A stretch of DNA of 64,000 nucleotides from Mycolicibacterium komossense (lineage in GTDB: Bacteria; Actinomycetota; Actinomycetes; Mycobacteriales; Mycobacteriaceae): positions 1,652-65,651 of the forward strand of contig NZ_JACKTY010000047.1 in assembly GCF_025822605.1 (NCBI RefSeq), read 5' to 3'. Made by a program: the position numbers and the translations under genes. The first letter of the stretch is position 1; the number at the start of each line of letters is the position of its first letter. Under the pieces are notes generated by a model. That model searched no databases. It saw only the letters and a list, made by a program, of their open reading frames with translations, and had not been told where the DNA came from. This document shows, in pieces, positions 30,402 through 39,293 of the stretch.

Positions 30402-32050
30402 ATGCGCTCCGGTGCGCTCACGCCCAGGATGCCCAGGCCGTTGGCGATGACCTGCCGGGTGGCCTGACACAGGGCGAGCCGGGCGGCGTGCAGATCTCCT
30501 GGCTCCTCGTCGCCCTGAGGTAGCACCCGGCACGCGTCGTAGAACCGGTGGTAGTCGCCGGCCAGGTCCTCCAGGTAGCGGCAGACGCGGTGCGGTTCCC
30601 GAAGGGAGGCAGCGGATTTCAAGATCCGCGAGAACTCGCCGACACTGCGGATCAGCGCGCCCTCTTTGTCGTGGGTAAGCAGCCCGAGGTGTTCCGTGCT
30701 CGCTGTGATACCGAGTTCGGCCGCGCTGCGTGCCAGTGCCGAGAGCCGGGCGTGCGCGTATTGCACGTAGTAGACCGGGTTTTCGCTGGACGCCGACGAC
30801 CACAGCGCCAGGTCGATATCGATCGGGCTGTCCACCGACGAGCGGATCAGCACATACCGGGCGGCGTCCACTCCGATCGCCTCGACCAGGTCGTCGAGCG
30901 TGATGACGGTGCCGGCCCGCTTGCTCATCTTCATCGGCTGGCCGTCGCGGACCAGGTTCACCATCTGCCCGATCAAAACCTCGACAGTGTCGGGATCGTC
31001 GCCGAGAGCGGCCGCGGCGGCCTTCAGGCGGGCGATGTAGCCGTGGTGATCGGCCCCGAGCATGTAGATGCACAGGTCGAATCCGCGCTGACGCTTGTCC
31101 AGGTAATAGGCCAGGTCGCCGGCGATGTAGGCGGGCTGCCCGTCGCTCTTGATGACGACGCGGTCCTTGTCGTCGCCGAACTCGGTGGTGCGCAACCAGG
31201 TTGCGCCGTCCTTCTCGTAGATGTTGCCGGTTTCGCGCAACTTCGCGATGGCCTGATCGACGCGGCCGCTGGTGTGCATCGAATCTTCGTGGGTGTAGAC
31301 GTCGAAATCGGTGCCGAACTCGTGCAGCGACTCTTTGATGTGCGTGAACATCAGGTCCACGCCGATCGACCGGAAGGTCTCCTGCTGCTGGTCATCGGGC
31401 AGGCTCATCGCATCGGGGGCCAGTTTGAGCACCTGCTCGGCGATATCGACGATGTAGCCGCCCGCGTAACCGTCTTCCGGTGCCGGCTGCCCCTTGGCTG
31501 CGGCGACAAGCGAGCGCGCGAACCGGTCGATCTGGGCGCCGTGGTCGTTGAAGTAGTACTCCCGGACCACACCCGCACCCTGCGTCGACAGCAGGCGGCC
31601 CAGTGCGTCGCCGACGGCGGCCCAACGGGTGCCACCGATGTGAATCGGGCCGGTCGGGTTGGCCGAGACGAATTCCAGATTGATTTTCTGGCCCGCCAGG
31701 TCGGCGGAATTCCCGTAGGTCCGGCCCGCGGAGATGACGTTGTCGACGATCAGACCCTGCGCCGACGCCTCGATCCGCAGGTTGACGAAGCCGGGGCCCG
31801 CGACGTCCGCCGCGGCGATGCCGTCGGCCTTGGTCAGAGCGTCGGCGAGCCAGCCGGCCAATTCACGCGGGTTGGCGCCGACCTTTTTGCCCAGCTGAAG
31901 TGCCAGGTTGGTGGCGTAGTCACCGTGTTCAGGGTTACGCGGGCGCTCGACGGTCACGGTCTGCGGGAGCGCGGCAGCGTCGAGATCATGGTCGGCCAGC
32001 ACCGCGGCAGCGGTGATCTTGAGCAGCTCAGCCAGGTCGGCGGGTGTCAC
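30398..32050 (-). CDS. argS: Arginyl-tRNA synthetase
   Basis: This class I synthetase charges tRNA-Arg. The 550-residue product has the N-terminal additional domain, the HIGH motif in PTGPIHIGGTRW (near residue 135), MKMSKRAGT (near 374) and the DALR anticodon-binding domain at the C terminus. The start is GTG at 32050. Its gene is divergent from a tRNA-Arg gene 128 bases away, so enzyme and substrate share a control region. Confidence 0.97.
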   Translation of the reverse strand: MTPADLAELLKITAAAVLADHDLDAAALPQTVTVERPRNPEHGDYATNLALQLGKKVGANPRELAGWLADALTKADGIAAADVAGPGFVNLRIEASAQGLIVDNVISAGRTYGNSADLAGQKINLEFVSANPTGPIHIGGTRWAAVGDALGRLLSTQGAGVVREYYFNDHGAQIDRFARSLVAAAKGQPAPEDGYAGGYIVDIAEQVLKLAPDAMSLPDDQQQETFRSIGVDLMFTHIKESLHEFGTDFDVYTHEDSMHTSGRVDQAIAKLRETGNIYEKDGATWLRTTEFGDDKDRVVIKSDGQPAYIAGDLAYYLDKRQRGFDLCIYMLGADHHGYIARLKAAAAALGDDPDTVEVLIGQMVNLVRDGQPMKMSKRAGTVITLDDLVEAIGVDAARYVLIRSSVDSPIDIDLALWSSASSENPVYYVQYAHARLSALARSAAELGITASTEHLGLLTHDKEGALIRSVGEFSRILKSAASLREPHRVCRYLEDLAGDYHRFYDACRVLPQGDEEPGDLHAARLALCQATRQVIANGLGILGVSAPERM

Positions 32051-32177
32051 GAGCGTCCATCCTATGGTCTGAGGTGGTCAGGCCTCGAATCCATTACTGT
32101 CACCGAGCACACCGCGCGATGCGTTAGTCTGTCCAAGCCCATTGGCTCAGGTTGTCTTGGCACTGTCCAGACACTGC

Positions 32178-32253
32178 GCCCCCGTAGCTCAGGGGATAGA
32201 GCGTCCGCCTCCGGAGCGGAAGGCCGCAGGTTCGAATCCTGCCGGGGGCACCA
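32178..32253 (+). tRNA. tRNA-Arg (anticodon CCG)
   Basis: The 76-base cloverleaf has acceptor arms GCCCCCG/CGGGGGC, D-loop AGGGGATA, anticodon loop CTCCGGA (anticodon CCG, codon CGG), T-arm GCAGG/CCTGC with TTCGAAT, and an encoded CCA. A possible -10 TAGTCT lies at 32125-32130. It is divergent from argS and flanked downstream by accessory sequence, so it is a plausible integration site. Confidence 0.97.
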
Positions 32254-32261
32254 CGTTTGAC

Positions 32262-32390
32262 CTGCATAAACGAGAGCACGAGATCGCACTGCTGGTAGCC
32301 GAGGGATTGACCATCCCCGGGATCGCTGAAGCCGTCTCGCTGTTAGTACGGACCATCGAAGGCCATACCTACCGGGCCAGCTGCAAGACC
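32262..32390 (+). pseudogene. Remnant of a LuxR-type HTH regulator
   Basis: Reading from 32262, the translation HKREHEIALLVAEGLTIPGI, then AEAVSLLVRTIEGHTYRA, matches the C-terminal GerE/LuxR helix-turn-helix (relatives read REIA-LVAEGLTN-EIA-L-LS-RTVEGH). There is no start codon or N-terminal domain, because the frame runs straight out of the tRNA gene. It is most simply the broken tail of a regulator left after recombination at the tRNA. Confidence 0.7.
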
Positions 32391-32653
32391 GTTGTCGTCG
32401 GGTGCTCCGAACTGGCCGCCGTGGTCAGAAATTTGGCCGCTCGACAGCATTCTGCTCGACCTCGATAGAGACTCGGCTTTCACAGTCAGGTTTCTGCCAC
32501 CGACCACGAAACTCGACTCGGCCCCTGCACAACACTCTCCCGGGATCACCGCCGCCGGGCGCATGGATCGACCAGACGCTGGTTGCTGTGGGTGATTGTC
32601 ACTCTGGTCGCCTCGATGGTGGTCTACGCCGGCCACTGGTAGCGCAAGATCGA
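32391..32653. other. Non-coding stretch with degraded coding-like sequence
   Basis: No intact gene is supported. Around 32570-32635 one plus frame reads RRWLLWVIVTLVASMVVYAG and then stops, like the last membrane helix of a lost protein. No start codon or ribosome-binding site belongs to it. Together with the LuxR remnant this suggests gene decay next to the tRNA. Confidence 0.4.
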
Positions 32654-32887
32654 TTAAGCCTCTCGGCACGGTTCGTCGGGTTCTTCTGAAAGCTGCTGCG
32701 AGACCCATGCCGGCGGTTCCACAATCGCCCTCGGGCCTTCAAGCACCGATAGATACGGCGCTGCATAGCCTGGCGGTTCAGGCAGCCCGTTGGCCTTGAG
32801 TCGGCGCATGAACACGACGACGATGTACACCACCGAGATCGCAATGAAGACGAGGAGTGCGTAGCCGCCGATCGTCATCCACTCCAT
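32654..32887 (-). CDS. Small single-span membrane protein
   Basis: This 77-residue protein has one hydrophobic helix near its N terminus (YALLVFIAISVVYIVVVFMR). A Pro-rich, cytoplasmic or periplasmic tail follows (LPEPPGYAAPYLSVLEGP). The ATG at 32887 follows AGGGGGA, a good ribosome-binding site. No family was recognised. It lies 51 bases downstream of the DUF222/HNH gene and may be co-transcribed with it. Confidence 0.65.
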   Translation of the reverse strand: MEWMTIGGYALLVFIAISVVYIVVVFMRRLKANGLPEPPGYAAPYLSVLEGPRAIVEPPAWVSQQLSEEPDEPCREA

Positions 32888-32938
32888 GACTCCCCCTACC
32901 ATTTGCCAGCAACTGTAAGCGCGCAGCGCTATCCGCGG

Positions 32939-34300
32939 TCATGGATCGTCCTCCGCGAGAAGCTCTTCGGGGTGGTGGATTCGGTTAACTTCAGGTGGGC
33001 CGGTGCCATCGGACCAGCCGAGACGGCCCTCGGCGGTGACGGTCGTCTCATAGTCGCCAACCGCCTCGGCACGGTTGTCGGGGCCGCACGCGAAGAACAA
33101 TTTGTCGGCATCACCGGGACCGTCGGGAACCCAGGCCGGGGCGTGGTGGACCTCGCACCCATAGCCGGGCACCGTACATCCCGGGCGAGTGCACCCGCGA
33201 TCACGGGCATAACAGATGATGCGATGATCGGCCGTGGCCAACCGCTGCCCCCGCGCCAAATACAACGGACGCTCACTATGCCCGTCGAACACCGCCAGAT
33301 ACGGCATCGCCCCTTGCGCGGCCATCGCAATCAGCTCCCGCATCGGCAACCACGACCCGCCACCAGTCGTGGCGGGCGGCGGCATCGGCACCGATTGGTC
33401 AGCCACCGCTCGGGCGGCCTGCTCCAAATCCTGCACCGTCGTGCGGGCAATCACCATCACCGCAATTCCCCGATGCGCGCCCAGATTTCCCGATTCAAGG
33501 GCGGTGCGCATCCCCCACACCAACGCATCGTGACGCCGCTGCCCCGGCGTACGGATATCGGTCGTCGCGTCAACAGCGGTCTGCTCGGTATCGGGCACGT
33601 GATACCCCGGCCGCACCGCCGCGGAGATCGCCTCGAAATATGCCCGCGCCTCCGGGGTCAGATACCCCGAAATCTTCGACATTCCATCCGGCCCCTGCCG
33701 CCCCATCGTGACCGCACGCCGGGCCTGGCGGTCACGGTCATCGAACACCCCGTCCGGGTTGAGCATCGCATCGAGCGCCTTGCCCACCACCGCCACAAAT
33801 GCCGGATCCTGCTTAGTGGCGTGCCGGACGAGTTTCTTTTCCGCCCACGACTTCTGCACTGGCGACACCCACCGCGGCAACGCATCCAGCGCCTTGCACA
33901 CCTCAACGATGTGCGCCTCCCCAACAAGACCCTCGCGTAGCGCCTTCGCCAACCGCGGCAGCTCCGGGGGCAATGCGTCCGAACCCAACCCGACCCGACG
34001 TCCCCGGACCCGGGCAGCCAGTTTCGCCCGCCGATCCACCTCCGAGCGATTGACGCGCAACTCCCGCGCCAACCGGGCCTTCACCCCACGCTTCGCGGGA
34101 CCATCGGGGGGATCGCAGATCTCGCCCGCCACCCGGTAAGACAAACCCATATGATGCCGAGCGGCCGCCTCCAACCGCACCGCCACCGCCATCCGGAACG
34201 CCGGACCCACCCCGTCAGTGCACGTATCGGCCAACACCGAATACGCAGCGTCCACAGCCTCTAACGCGGCCATCACACGCGCTTCGGCTACCGGATCCAT
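32939..34300 (-). CDS. DUF222/HNH endonuclease-domain protein (13E12-repeat family)
   Basis: This 453-residue protein has an N-terminal DUF222 region (residues about 15-330) and a C-terminal HNH domain. The HNH core includes CTRPGCTVPGYGCEVHHAPAW followed by a further Cys/His-containing segment ending FACGPDNR. This architecture is the mycobacterial 13E12 repeat family, present in many copies per genome and sometimes linked to REP13E12 elements. Its nuclease target is unknown. The frame is intact. The position close to a tRNA, together with gene remnants, suggests an accessory insertion. Confidence 0.9.
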   Translation of the reverse strand: MDPVAEARVMAALEAVDAAYSVLADTCTDGVGPAFRMAVAVRLEAAARHHMGLSYRVAGEICDPPDGPAKRGVKARLARELRVNRSEVDRRAKLAARVRGRRVGLGSDALPPELPRLAKALREGLVGEAHIVEVCKALDALPRWVSPVQKSWAEKKLVRHATKQDPAFVAVVGKALDAMLNPDGVFDDRDRQARRAVTMGRQGPDGMSKISGYLTPEARAYFEAISAAVRPGYHVPDTEQTAVDATTDIRTPGQRRHDALVWGMRTALESGNLGAHRGIAVMVIARTTVQDLEQAARAVADQSVPMPPPATTGGGSWLPMRELIAMAAQGAMPYLAVFDGHSERPLYLARGQRLATADHRIICYARDRGCTRPGCTVPGYGCEVHHAPAWVPDGPGDADKLFFACGPDNRAEAVGDYETTVTAEGRLGWSDGTGPPEVNRIHHPEELLAEDDP

Positions 34301-34378
34301 GCCTCAAAGCTATGGGAACACCTGTTCGATTTTTACACCGAGATCCTTGAGTGTGGATAGATATCCAACTGGGGATAA

Positions 34379-35044
34379 CTACGGGCTGTAGCGATTGGCC
34401 AGTGGGCCCGACAGGCCGAGCACCGACCCGGGTGTCGGGATGGCCGGGTCACAGTCGGGTGCGCGGCGCGGCTCACCGTAGACCGTGGTCAGCGGTACGA
34501 CACCGCCCCACGTGCCGGCAGCGATATCCGCATCCGGATCCTCAGGCCAGCCGTCGCTGAGCTTGACTGACCAGTTGTCCGCGCCGATCGTCATGCGCAT
34601 CGCGACGGTCGCCGCGAGCTCCTTGCGCGAGCTGGCCCGCAGTTCGGCAACGCGACCGGGAATGAAGGTATCGGTCAGCATCTCCAGGTATCGCTCTTTG
34701 TCGTCAGCACCGATCTGCTCGAACGTGCCGAATAGCGTCGCGCTTCGGTAGTGAAACGAAGATTCAAAGGCGCTGCGCGCCACCACGACTCCGTCAAGCG
34801 TGGTCATCGACAGGGCAACCGGCGCGCCCGCAGCAACCGCTCGCAGCCACGGCGATCCGGTGGAACCGTGGATGACGATGTCGTCGCCGATCCGGGCGAA
34901 CCCCGTCGGGAAGGCCACCGGGTGGCCGTCAAGCACGAGAGCGATGGTGACCAGCGGAGTGCTGTCGAGAAGCGCGTTCAGCGCGTCACGCGAGGCGCTC
35001 TGCTTTTCGTCGAGTCGGGAAATCTTCGTCGAGGGCTGCGACAT
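34379..35044 (-). CDS. Pyridoxamine 5'-phosphate oxidase-like FMN-binding protein
   Basis: This 221-residue protein resembles the split-barrel flavin family (SRDALNALLDSTPLVTIALV near the start, GDDIVIHGSTGSPWLRAVAA, SFHYRSATLFGTFEQIGADD). It may bind FMN or F420 and act on small molecules, as with Nim-type or Rv1155-type proteins. The substrate is not predictable. The ATG at 35044 gives a normal family N terminus. It lies 23 bases downstream of the lipoprotein gene, possibly in the same operon. Confidence 0.82.
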   Translation of the reverse strand: MSQPSTKISRLDEKQSASRDALNALLDSTPLVTIALVLDGHPVAFPTGFARIGDDIVIHGSTGSPWLRAVAAGAPVALSMTTLDGVVVARSAFESSFHYRSATLFGTFEQIGADDKERYLEMLTDTFIPGRVAELRASSRKELAATVAMRMTIGADNWSVKLSDGWPEDPDADIAAGTWGGVVPLTTVYGEPRRAPDCDPAIPTPGSVLGLSGPLANRYSP

Positions 35045-35067
35045 GGATTCACTTTCGCATGAACGGG

Positions 35068-35490
35068 CTAGCTGCACCCGGTGGCCGGCGTTGTTGTCTG
35101 CTCGATGGTCAGCTCACCGTTGGTGAGCAGAATGAGATCGATCTCCCCTGCCGGTCCACCCCACCGCCATTGCACCGCGCCCGTCTTGGCATCGGTTGTC
35201 TCCGAGCACCACGGAAATCCCTTGAGCTCCTTGCCGATCGGCAATTTGGGCTTGATCGCTGCGATGGTGTCGGCCTGGCTTCCCGGCGTCTTCCAGATCT
35301 CCACTCCGTCGGCGTGACTGGAAATTTTTGTCCCCAGCGGCAGCTGGAGATCGATCAGGGTCGAGTGGACGACGCTGGGGGCCACCGATGTACTGGCGGA
35401 CGAACTGCTGGAGCTCTCGCCGGAGGAGCAGCCCACCAGGACCAACAGCGCGGCAACCACCATCGCGACGAAGCGGCTCATTGGTATCAC
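35068..35490 (-). CDS. Putative secreted lipoprotein
   Basis: This 140-residue protein has a signal peptide with lipobox LVGC at residues 18-21. It is followed by a Ser-rich linker (SSGESSSSSSASTS) and a small Cys-containing domain (GFPWCSETTDAKTGAVQWRW). The GTG at 35490 overlaps the stop of the upstream oxidase (GTGA). An ATG three codons later is also possible. The function is unknown. It should sit on the outer face of the plasma membrane. Confidence 0.8.
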   Translation of the reverse strand: MIPMSRFVAMVVAALLVLVGCSSGESSSSSSASTSVAPSVVHSTLIDLQLPLGTKISSHADGVEIWKTPGSQADTIAAIKPKLPIGKELKGFPWCSETTDAKTGAVQWRWGGPAGEIDLILLTNGELTIEQTTTPATGCS

Positions 35491-36647
35491 GATATCCGCC
35501 GCAACGCGTCGGGCGTCAGGTCCCCCAGCGTGGGATACCCGTCGACAGCCATGATTAGATCCGCTTCGGCCAGGATCGAGCGGAGCACGTGCACGATGCC
35601 GCCGACCCCACCCAATGCCAGGCCGTACGCGTACGGCCGACCGATCCCGACAGCACTGGCGCCCAGAGCGAGCGCCTTGATCACATCGGCGCCGGAGCGC
35701 ACTCCCGAATCGAACAGGACGGGCATGTCGCCGGCGGCTTCGACAACGCCGGGCAGACAGTCGATGGCGGGCAGCCCCCCGTTGGCCTGGCGCCCACCGT
35801 GATTCGAGCAGTAGATACCGTCGATTCCGTAATCCTTTGCTCGCCTTACATCATCGGGGTGGCAGATGCCTTTGAGGATCAGCGGGAGCTCCGTCAGCGA
35901 CCGCAACCACCTCAGGTCTTCCCACTTCAGCGGATTGCCGAAGATGCCGGCCCAGTGCGGCACTGCCGCCCTGGGATCAGCGGTCACGTCCGCATCCACC
36001 TTGGAGGTGAAATTGGGGTCACTGGTGTAGTTGGCCAGGCACTTACCTCGCAGCTGGGGAAAGTTCGCCGTTGCGAGGTCGCGCGGCCGCCAACCGGGGA
36101 TCCACGTGTCAAGGGTGACGACGATGCCCGCGTATCCCGCCGCCTCGGCGCGATGCACGAAGCTTGCGGCAAGATCGCGATCGGTGGGCGTGTAGAGCTG
36201 GAAAAAGCCTGGGGTGGAACCGAACTCGGCGGCCACATCCTCCAGCGGGTCCTCGGTCAGGGTCGACGCACACATCGGCACACCAGTGCGCGCGGCGGCT
36301 TTGGCGGTGGACAGATCTCCGTGCCCATCCTGACCGCACAAGGCAATCACCCCGATCGGCGCCATGAAGATGGGCGCCGGCCACCGCCGGCCCCACAGTT
36401 CGACCGAAAGGTCACGTTCGTTGGCGCCCACCAGCATTCGCGGCAGCAGGCCCCACCGCGAGAATGCCTCGACATTGACATCCTGGGTGCGTTCGTCGCC
36501 GGCGCCGCCCGCGACGTATGACCAAACCGATGGTGGCAGCACCTGTTCCGCCCGCGCCTCCAACTCGGCATAGGTCATCGGCATCGTGGGCAGCACCCCG
36601 GTCAGACCGCCGAAGTAGATCTCGTACTGGTAATCACCGAATGCCAT
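35487..36647 (-). CDS. FMN-dependent alpha-hydroxy-acid oxidase, lactate 2-monooxygenase-like
   Basis: This 386-residue TIM-barrel flavoprotein has the active-site signature YCSNHGGRQANGG, FMN-binding FMAPIGV and DSGVRSGADVIKAL. Its N terminus (GDYQYEIYFGGLTGVLPTMPMTY, PPSVWSYVAGGAGDERT) closely follows the M. smegmatis lactate monooxygenase as remembered, more than L-lactate dehydrogenase LldD. It may turn lactate or another 2-hydroxy acid into acetate plus CO2. The ATG shares a base with the stop of the preceding LLM gene (TGATG), and a lipoprotein gene overlaps its end. Confidence 0.85.
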   Translation of the reverse strand: MAFGDYQYEIYFGGLTGVLPTMPMTYAELEARAEQVLPPSVWSYVAGGAGDERTQDVNVEAFSRWGLLPRMLVGANERDLSVELWGRRWPAPIFMAPIGVIALCGQDGHGDLSTAKAAARTGVPMCASTLTEDPLEDVAAEFGSTPGFFQLYTPTDRDLAASFVHRAEAAGYAGIVVTLDTWIPGWRPRDLATANFPQLRGKCLANYTSDPNFTSKVDADVTADPRAAVPHWAGIFGNPLKWEDLRWLRSLTELPLILKGICHPDDVRRAKDYGIDGIYCSNHGGRQANGGLPAIDCLPGVVEAAGDMPVLFDSGVRSGADVIKALALGASAVGIGRPYAYGLALGGVGGIVHVLRSILAEADLIMAVDGYPTLGDLTPDALRRIS

Positions 36648-37537
36648 CAGAAGTCGCTCACCACATCGGCGACCCTTCGGAGCTGGTCGATATCGGAGCT
36701 GGTGGGGATCAGGTGGATCTCGTCGGTGCCGATCGCCTCGAACGCCCGCAGGGTCGCGGCCAACTCATCCTCGGGACCGGCCCAACCCGTCGTCGCCGCC
36801 ATCGCGTCGACGAACTCCGCCGGGATCCAGTTCATGTAGCGACGCAAGTGATGGTGCACCTGCGCCCGCGGTGCATCACCCTCGCCGATCGCGAACCAGA
36901 AGGAGGTTCCCAGGTGGGGCGCCGGCTTCCCGACGGCCGCCCACGCTTCCCGCGCGACGTCGAACAGCGCGCCCTGCGCGGCGAGGTCGAGATCCAGCGT
37001 GGTGCCGGCCAACCCGTCGGCCCATCCCGCGGCGCTGCGCACTGTTTTGGGGCCGATGGTGCCGACCAGCAGCCCTGGGCCGCCCTTGCGGACCGGCGCG
37101 GGCCCGACCGGCAGGACCGATTCGGTGATCTTCTCCCCCGCCCAGACTCGCTTCATGATGTCCACCCGCTCTGCCATCACGCGCATCGTCTGCGTTCTCG
37201 GATCCGCACCGACGGCGTGGTAGTCCTCATGCCTGCCGCCGACACCGATTCCGACGGTCAGCCGCCCGCCGGAGAGCATGTCGCCCGTGGCCAGCGCCTT
37301 GGCGCACATCACCGGGTCATGCAGCTGGGGCACGATGACGGTGGTCACCAACTGGACGCGATCGGTCCAGGCCGCCATGGCGCCGAGCAGCGTCAGACTG
37401 TCGGGGTTGTCGAACGCGATCCGCTCCCCCCAGCACAGCGACGAGAAGGGGCCGTCGTCCACAACCCTGGCCCAGTTCTTCAGCACCGCCGCATCCAGGT
37501 CCGGTTCCATCACCGGCAACGTCATCCCAATCTGCAC
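36647..37537 (-). CDS. LLM-class (F420-dependent-type) oxidoreductase
   Basis: This luciferase-like monooxygenase family protein has about 296 residues. Conserved blocks include the N-terminal QIGMTLPVM, LSGGRLTVGIGVGGRHEDYHAVG and AERVDIMKRVWAGE, with the C-terminal EIHLIPTSSD. In mycobacteria such proteins use F420 or FMN, but the substrate cannot be read from sequence. GTG at 37537 is the chosen start, and an ATG at 37525 also fits. It is translationally coupled to the lactate monooxygenase-like gene. Confidence 0.85.
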   Translation of the reverse strand: MQIGMTLPVMEPDLDAAVLKNWARVVDDGPFSSLCWGERIAFDNPDSLTLLGAMAAWTDRVQLVTTVIVPQLHDPVMCAKALATGDMLSGGRLTVGIGVGGRHEDYHAVGADPRTQTMRVMAERVDIMKRVWAGEKITESVLPVGPAPVRKGGPGLLVGTIGPKTVRSAAGWADGLAGTTLDLDLAAQGALFDVAREAWAAVGKPAPHLGTSFWFAIGEGDAPRAQVHHHLRRYMNWIPAEFVDAMAATTGWAGPEDELAATLRAFEAIGTDEIHLIPTSSDIDQLRRVADVVSDF

Positions 37538-37602
37538 GACGGCGATTCTGGCACGCGAAGCCGCCCGGATGTCTCGAATCGGGCGCTGGCACGATGGGCG
37601 GC

Positions 37603-38016
37603 ATGTCAATCAACACGTCCGCCGTATCGCATGTCCGGCTCACCGTTACCGATTTCGAACGGTCCAGGAAGTTCTACGACGACGTGTTCGGCTGGCCGAT
37701 CGCGATGGCTGTCCCTGATGACGCCGACGACGCCACCCGCGAAAAGCTGGGCTTCCTGTTCGGTGGGTGCATCTACAACCTCGGCCACTGCCTGATCGGT
37801 CTTCGGCCGGTAGGTGACGACCGTTTCGATGAAGATCGGGTGGGCCTGGACCATCTGGCGTTCGCGGTGGACAACAAGGGCGAATTAGATTCGGCAGCAG
37901 CACATCTCGATGCTCTGGGTATTCCACACGAGCCCGTCAAGGACATCGGGATCGCCTACATTCTGGAATTCCGCGATCCTGACAACATCGCGTTGGAGCT
38001 CACCGCGCGGAAGTAG
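37603..38016 (+). CDS. Glyoxalase/bleomycin-resistance (VOC) family protein
   Basis: This 137-residue protein contains two beta-alpha-beta-beta-beta modules of the vicinal-oxygen-chelate fold (VSHVRLTVTDFERSRKFYDDV, GLDHLAFAVDN, YILEFRDPDNIALELT). Metal ligands would be the His in VSHVRL or GLDHLAF and the terminal Glu. The reaction is unknown. The ATG at 37603 is preferred for its GGGCGG ribosome-binding site. The next gene is convergent, with no base between the two stop codons. Confidence 0.85.
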   Translation: MSINTSAVSHVRLTVTDFERSRKFYDDVFGWPIAMAVPDDADDATREKLGFLFGGCIYNLGHCLIGLRPVGDDRFDEDRVGLDHLAFAVDNKGELDSAAAHLDALGIPHEPVKDIGIAYILEFRDPDNIALELTARK

Positions 38017-39189
38017 TCACATCGCCGCGTCTTTTTTGGCTTTTACCGGCCCCGCGGGTGGCGGGGCCGCAAACAGGCTGCCCCGGAAGCTGCCCCGCGC
38101 AGTTCGCACCGCCACCAGTAGCCAGGTGCCGAGCAGCCCGATGTATGCGACGGCCGCAGCGATCTTGAACGCCGGCAGGCCGGTGTGCAGGGCCAGCTGG
38201 CTGGTGCCGGTCACAAACGTGCCGACGGGGAAGGTCAAGCTCCACCAGGTCAGCGCGAACGGCATTCCCCGACGCAAGGTACGGACCGTCAGCGATGTCG
38301 CCAGGCCGATCCACAGCACGGCGAATCCCCAGACCGGAACGCCGAACAGGATGGCGAAGACGTTCATCCCGCTGGCTATCTCGGGCGCCACCGCATGCGC
38401 GGCGGCCGTCCCGAGAAGCCCTGCCGCCGTGATGGATTGCCCCAGCGGGCCGAGCACGATCCACAGCGTCGGCACCCGGGCCGTACCGGACGTGCCGTAA
38501 TAGGCCAGGCGACTCCAGATCAGCGTGATGATGATCAGTGAGGCGACCAGGGAGAGCCCGAACATCGCGTAACACCCGTAGAGCATGGTCTCCCGACCGG
38601 TGCCCGGCACCATGTGCGGGATGAGCAGTGCACCCGTCGCCGCCGACACCATGGGTGGCACCACCGGCATCAGCCACCCGCCGAACGCCGCATCCGGTTC
38701 GACGCTGTACTGGGTGAACATCAGATACGGGATGGTCAACGCGGTGAACAGGCCGCCTAGTGTGCCTGCCGACCACAGAATCCAGTCCAGGTCGACCGCA
38801 AGGCGTTCACCGATCAGGTCCCGGCCCACCAGAACCGCTCCCGCGCCGACGGTGAGCAGAGCCATCGGCGCAGCGCCGTAGAAGTGCGCCATCTGCGGGT
38901 TGCGCGCGTGCGTACGCGCCACCGTCGGGTGCCGGATCCAGTGCGCCCCCACGGTCACCACGAGGGCGACCAGGAGCAGCGCCGCTATCACCCAGACAAC
39001 CTGCGCGAAGACCCGTTGTCCGGGGACATGCACGGGCAGACTGGCTGCCGCGTTCGCGACGATGCCGGTGCCCATCACCGATGCGAACCAGTTGGGTCCC
39101 AGGTTGCCCAGCACCGCACGGGGGGACGGCGTTGCCGTGCCTGCGTCCGGGAGTGCGGCCGGGTTTGCGTCTGGCGTTGTGGGGGCCAT
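38017..39189 (-). CDS. TDT/SLAC1-family transporter
   Basis: This 390-residue membrane protein has about ten hydrophobic helices and the LGNLGPNWFASVMGTGIVAN entry motif of the tellurite-resistance/dicarboxylate transporter family (TehA, Mae1, SLAC1, SSU1). Family members move C4-dicarboxylates, sulfite or small anions. The nearby sulfur genes make sulfite or another anion possible, but the sequence does not decide this. The ATG at 39189 opens just before the first conserved segment. Confidence 0.85.
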   Translation of the reverse strand: MAPTTPDANPAALPDAGTATPSPRAVLGNLGPNWFASVMGTGIVANAAASLPVHVPGQRVFAQVVWVIAALLLVALVVTVGAHWIRHPTVARTHARNPQMAHFYGAAPMALLTVGAGAVLVGRDLIGERLAVDLDWILWSAGTLGGLFTALTIPYLMFTQYSVEPDAAFGGWLMPVVPPMVSAATGALLIPHMVPGTGRETMLYGCYAMFGLSLVASLIIITLIWSRLAYYGTSGTARVPTLWIVLGPLGQSITAAGLLGTAAAHAVAPEIASGMNVFAILFGVPVWGFAVLWIGLATSLTVRTLRRGMPFALTWWSLTFPVGTFVTGTSQLALHTGLPAFKIAAAVAYIGLLGTWLLVAVRTARGSFRGSLFAAPPPAGPVKAKKDAAM

Positions 39190-39293
39190 AAACCCGGCAC
39201 GGTACTGCATCGGCGGGGTCGGGCCGAGCACCTTCACCGCCAGCCCGGACCTGCGACTGTTTTACCCATCCCACTTTCGGGCAGCCGTGACGC

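Noticed and set aside
30402..31073. N-terminal extension of the lysA frame
   Set aside because: It lies wholly over argS in another frame, is Arg/His/Gly-rich with no similarity, and the conserved LysA start follows at 30401.
32343..32708. 121-codon minus-strand frame downstream of the tRNA
   Set aside because: It overlaps the better-supported small membrane protein and has no domain, ribosome-binding site or coding-like composition.
32939..34300. DUF222/HNH gene as a homing endonuclease or complete transposon
   Set aside because: No inverted terminal repeats, target duplication or intron structure could be seen. The 13E12 family is widespread as free-standing genes.
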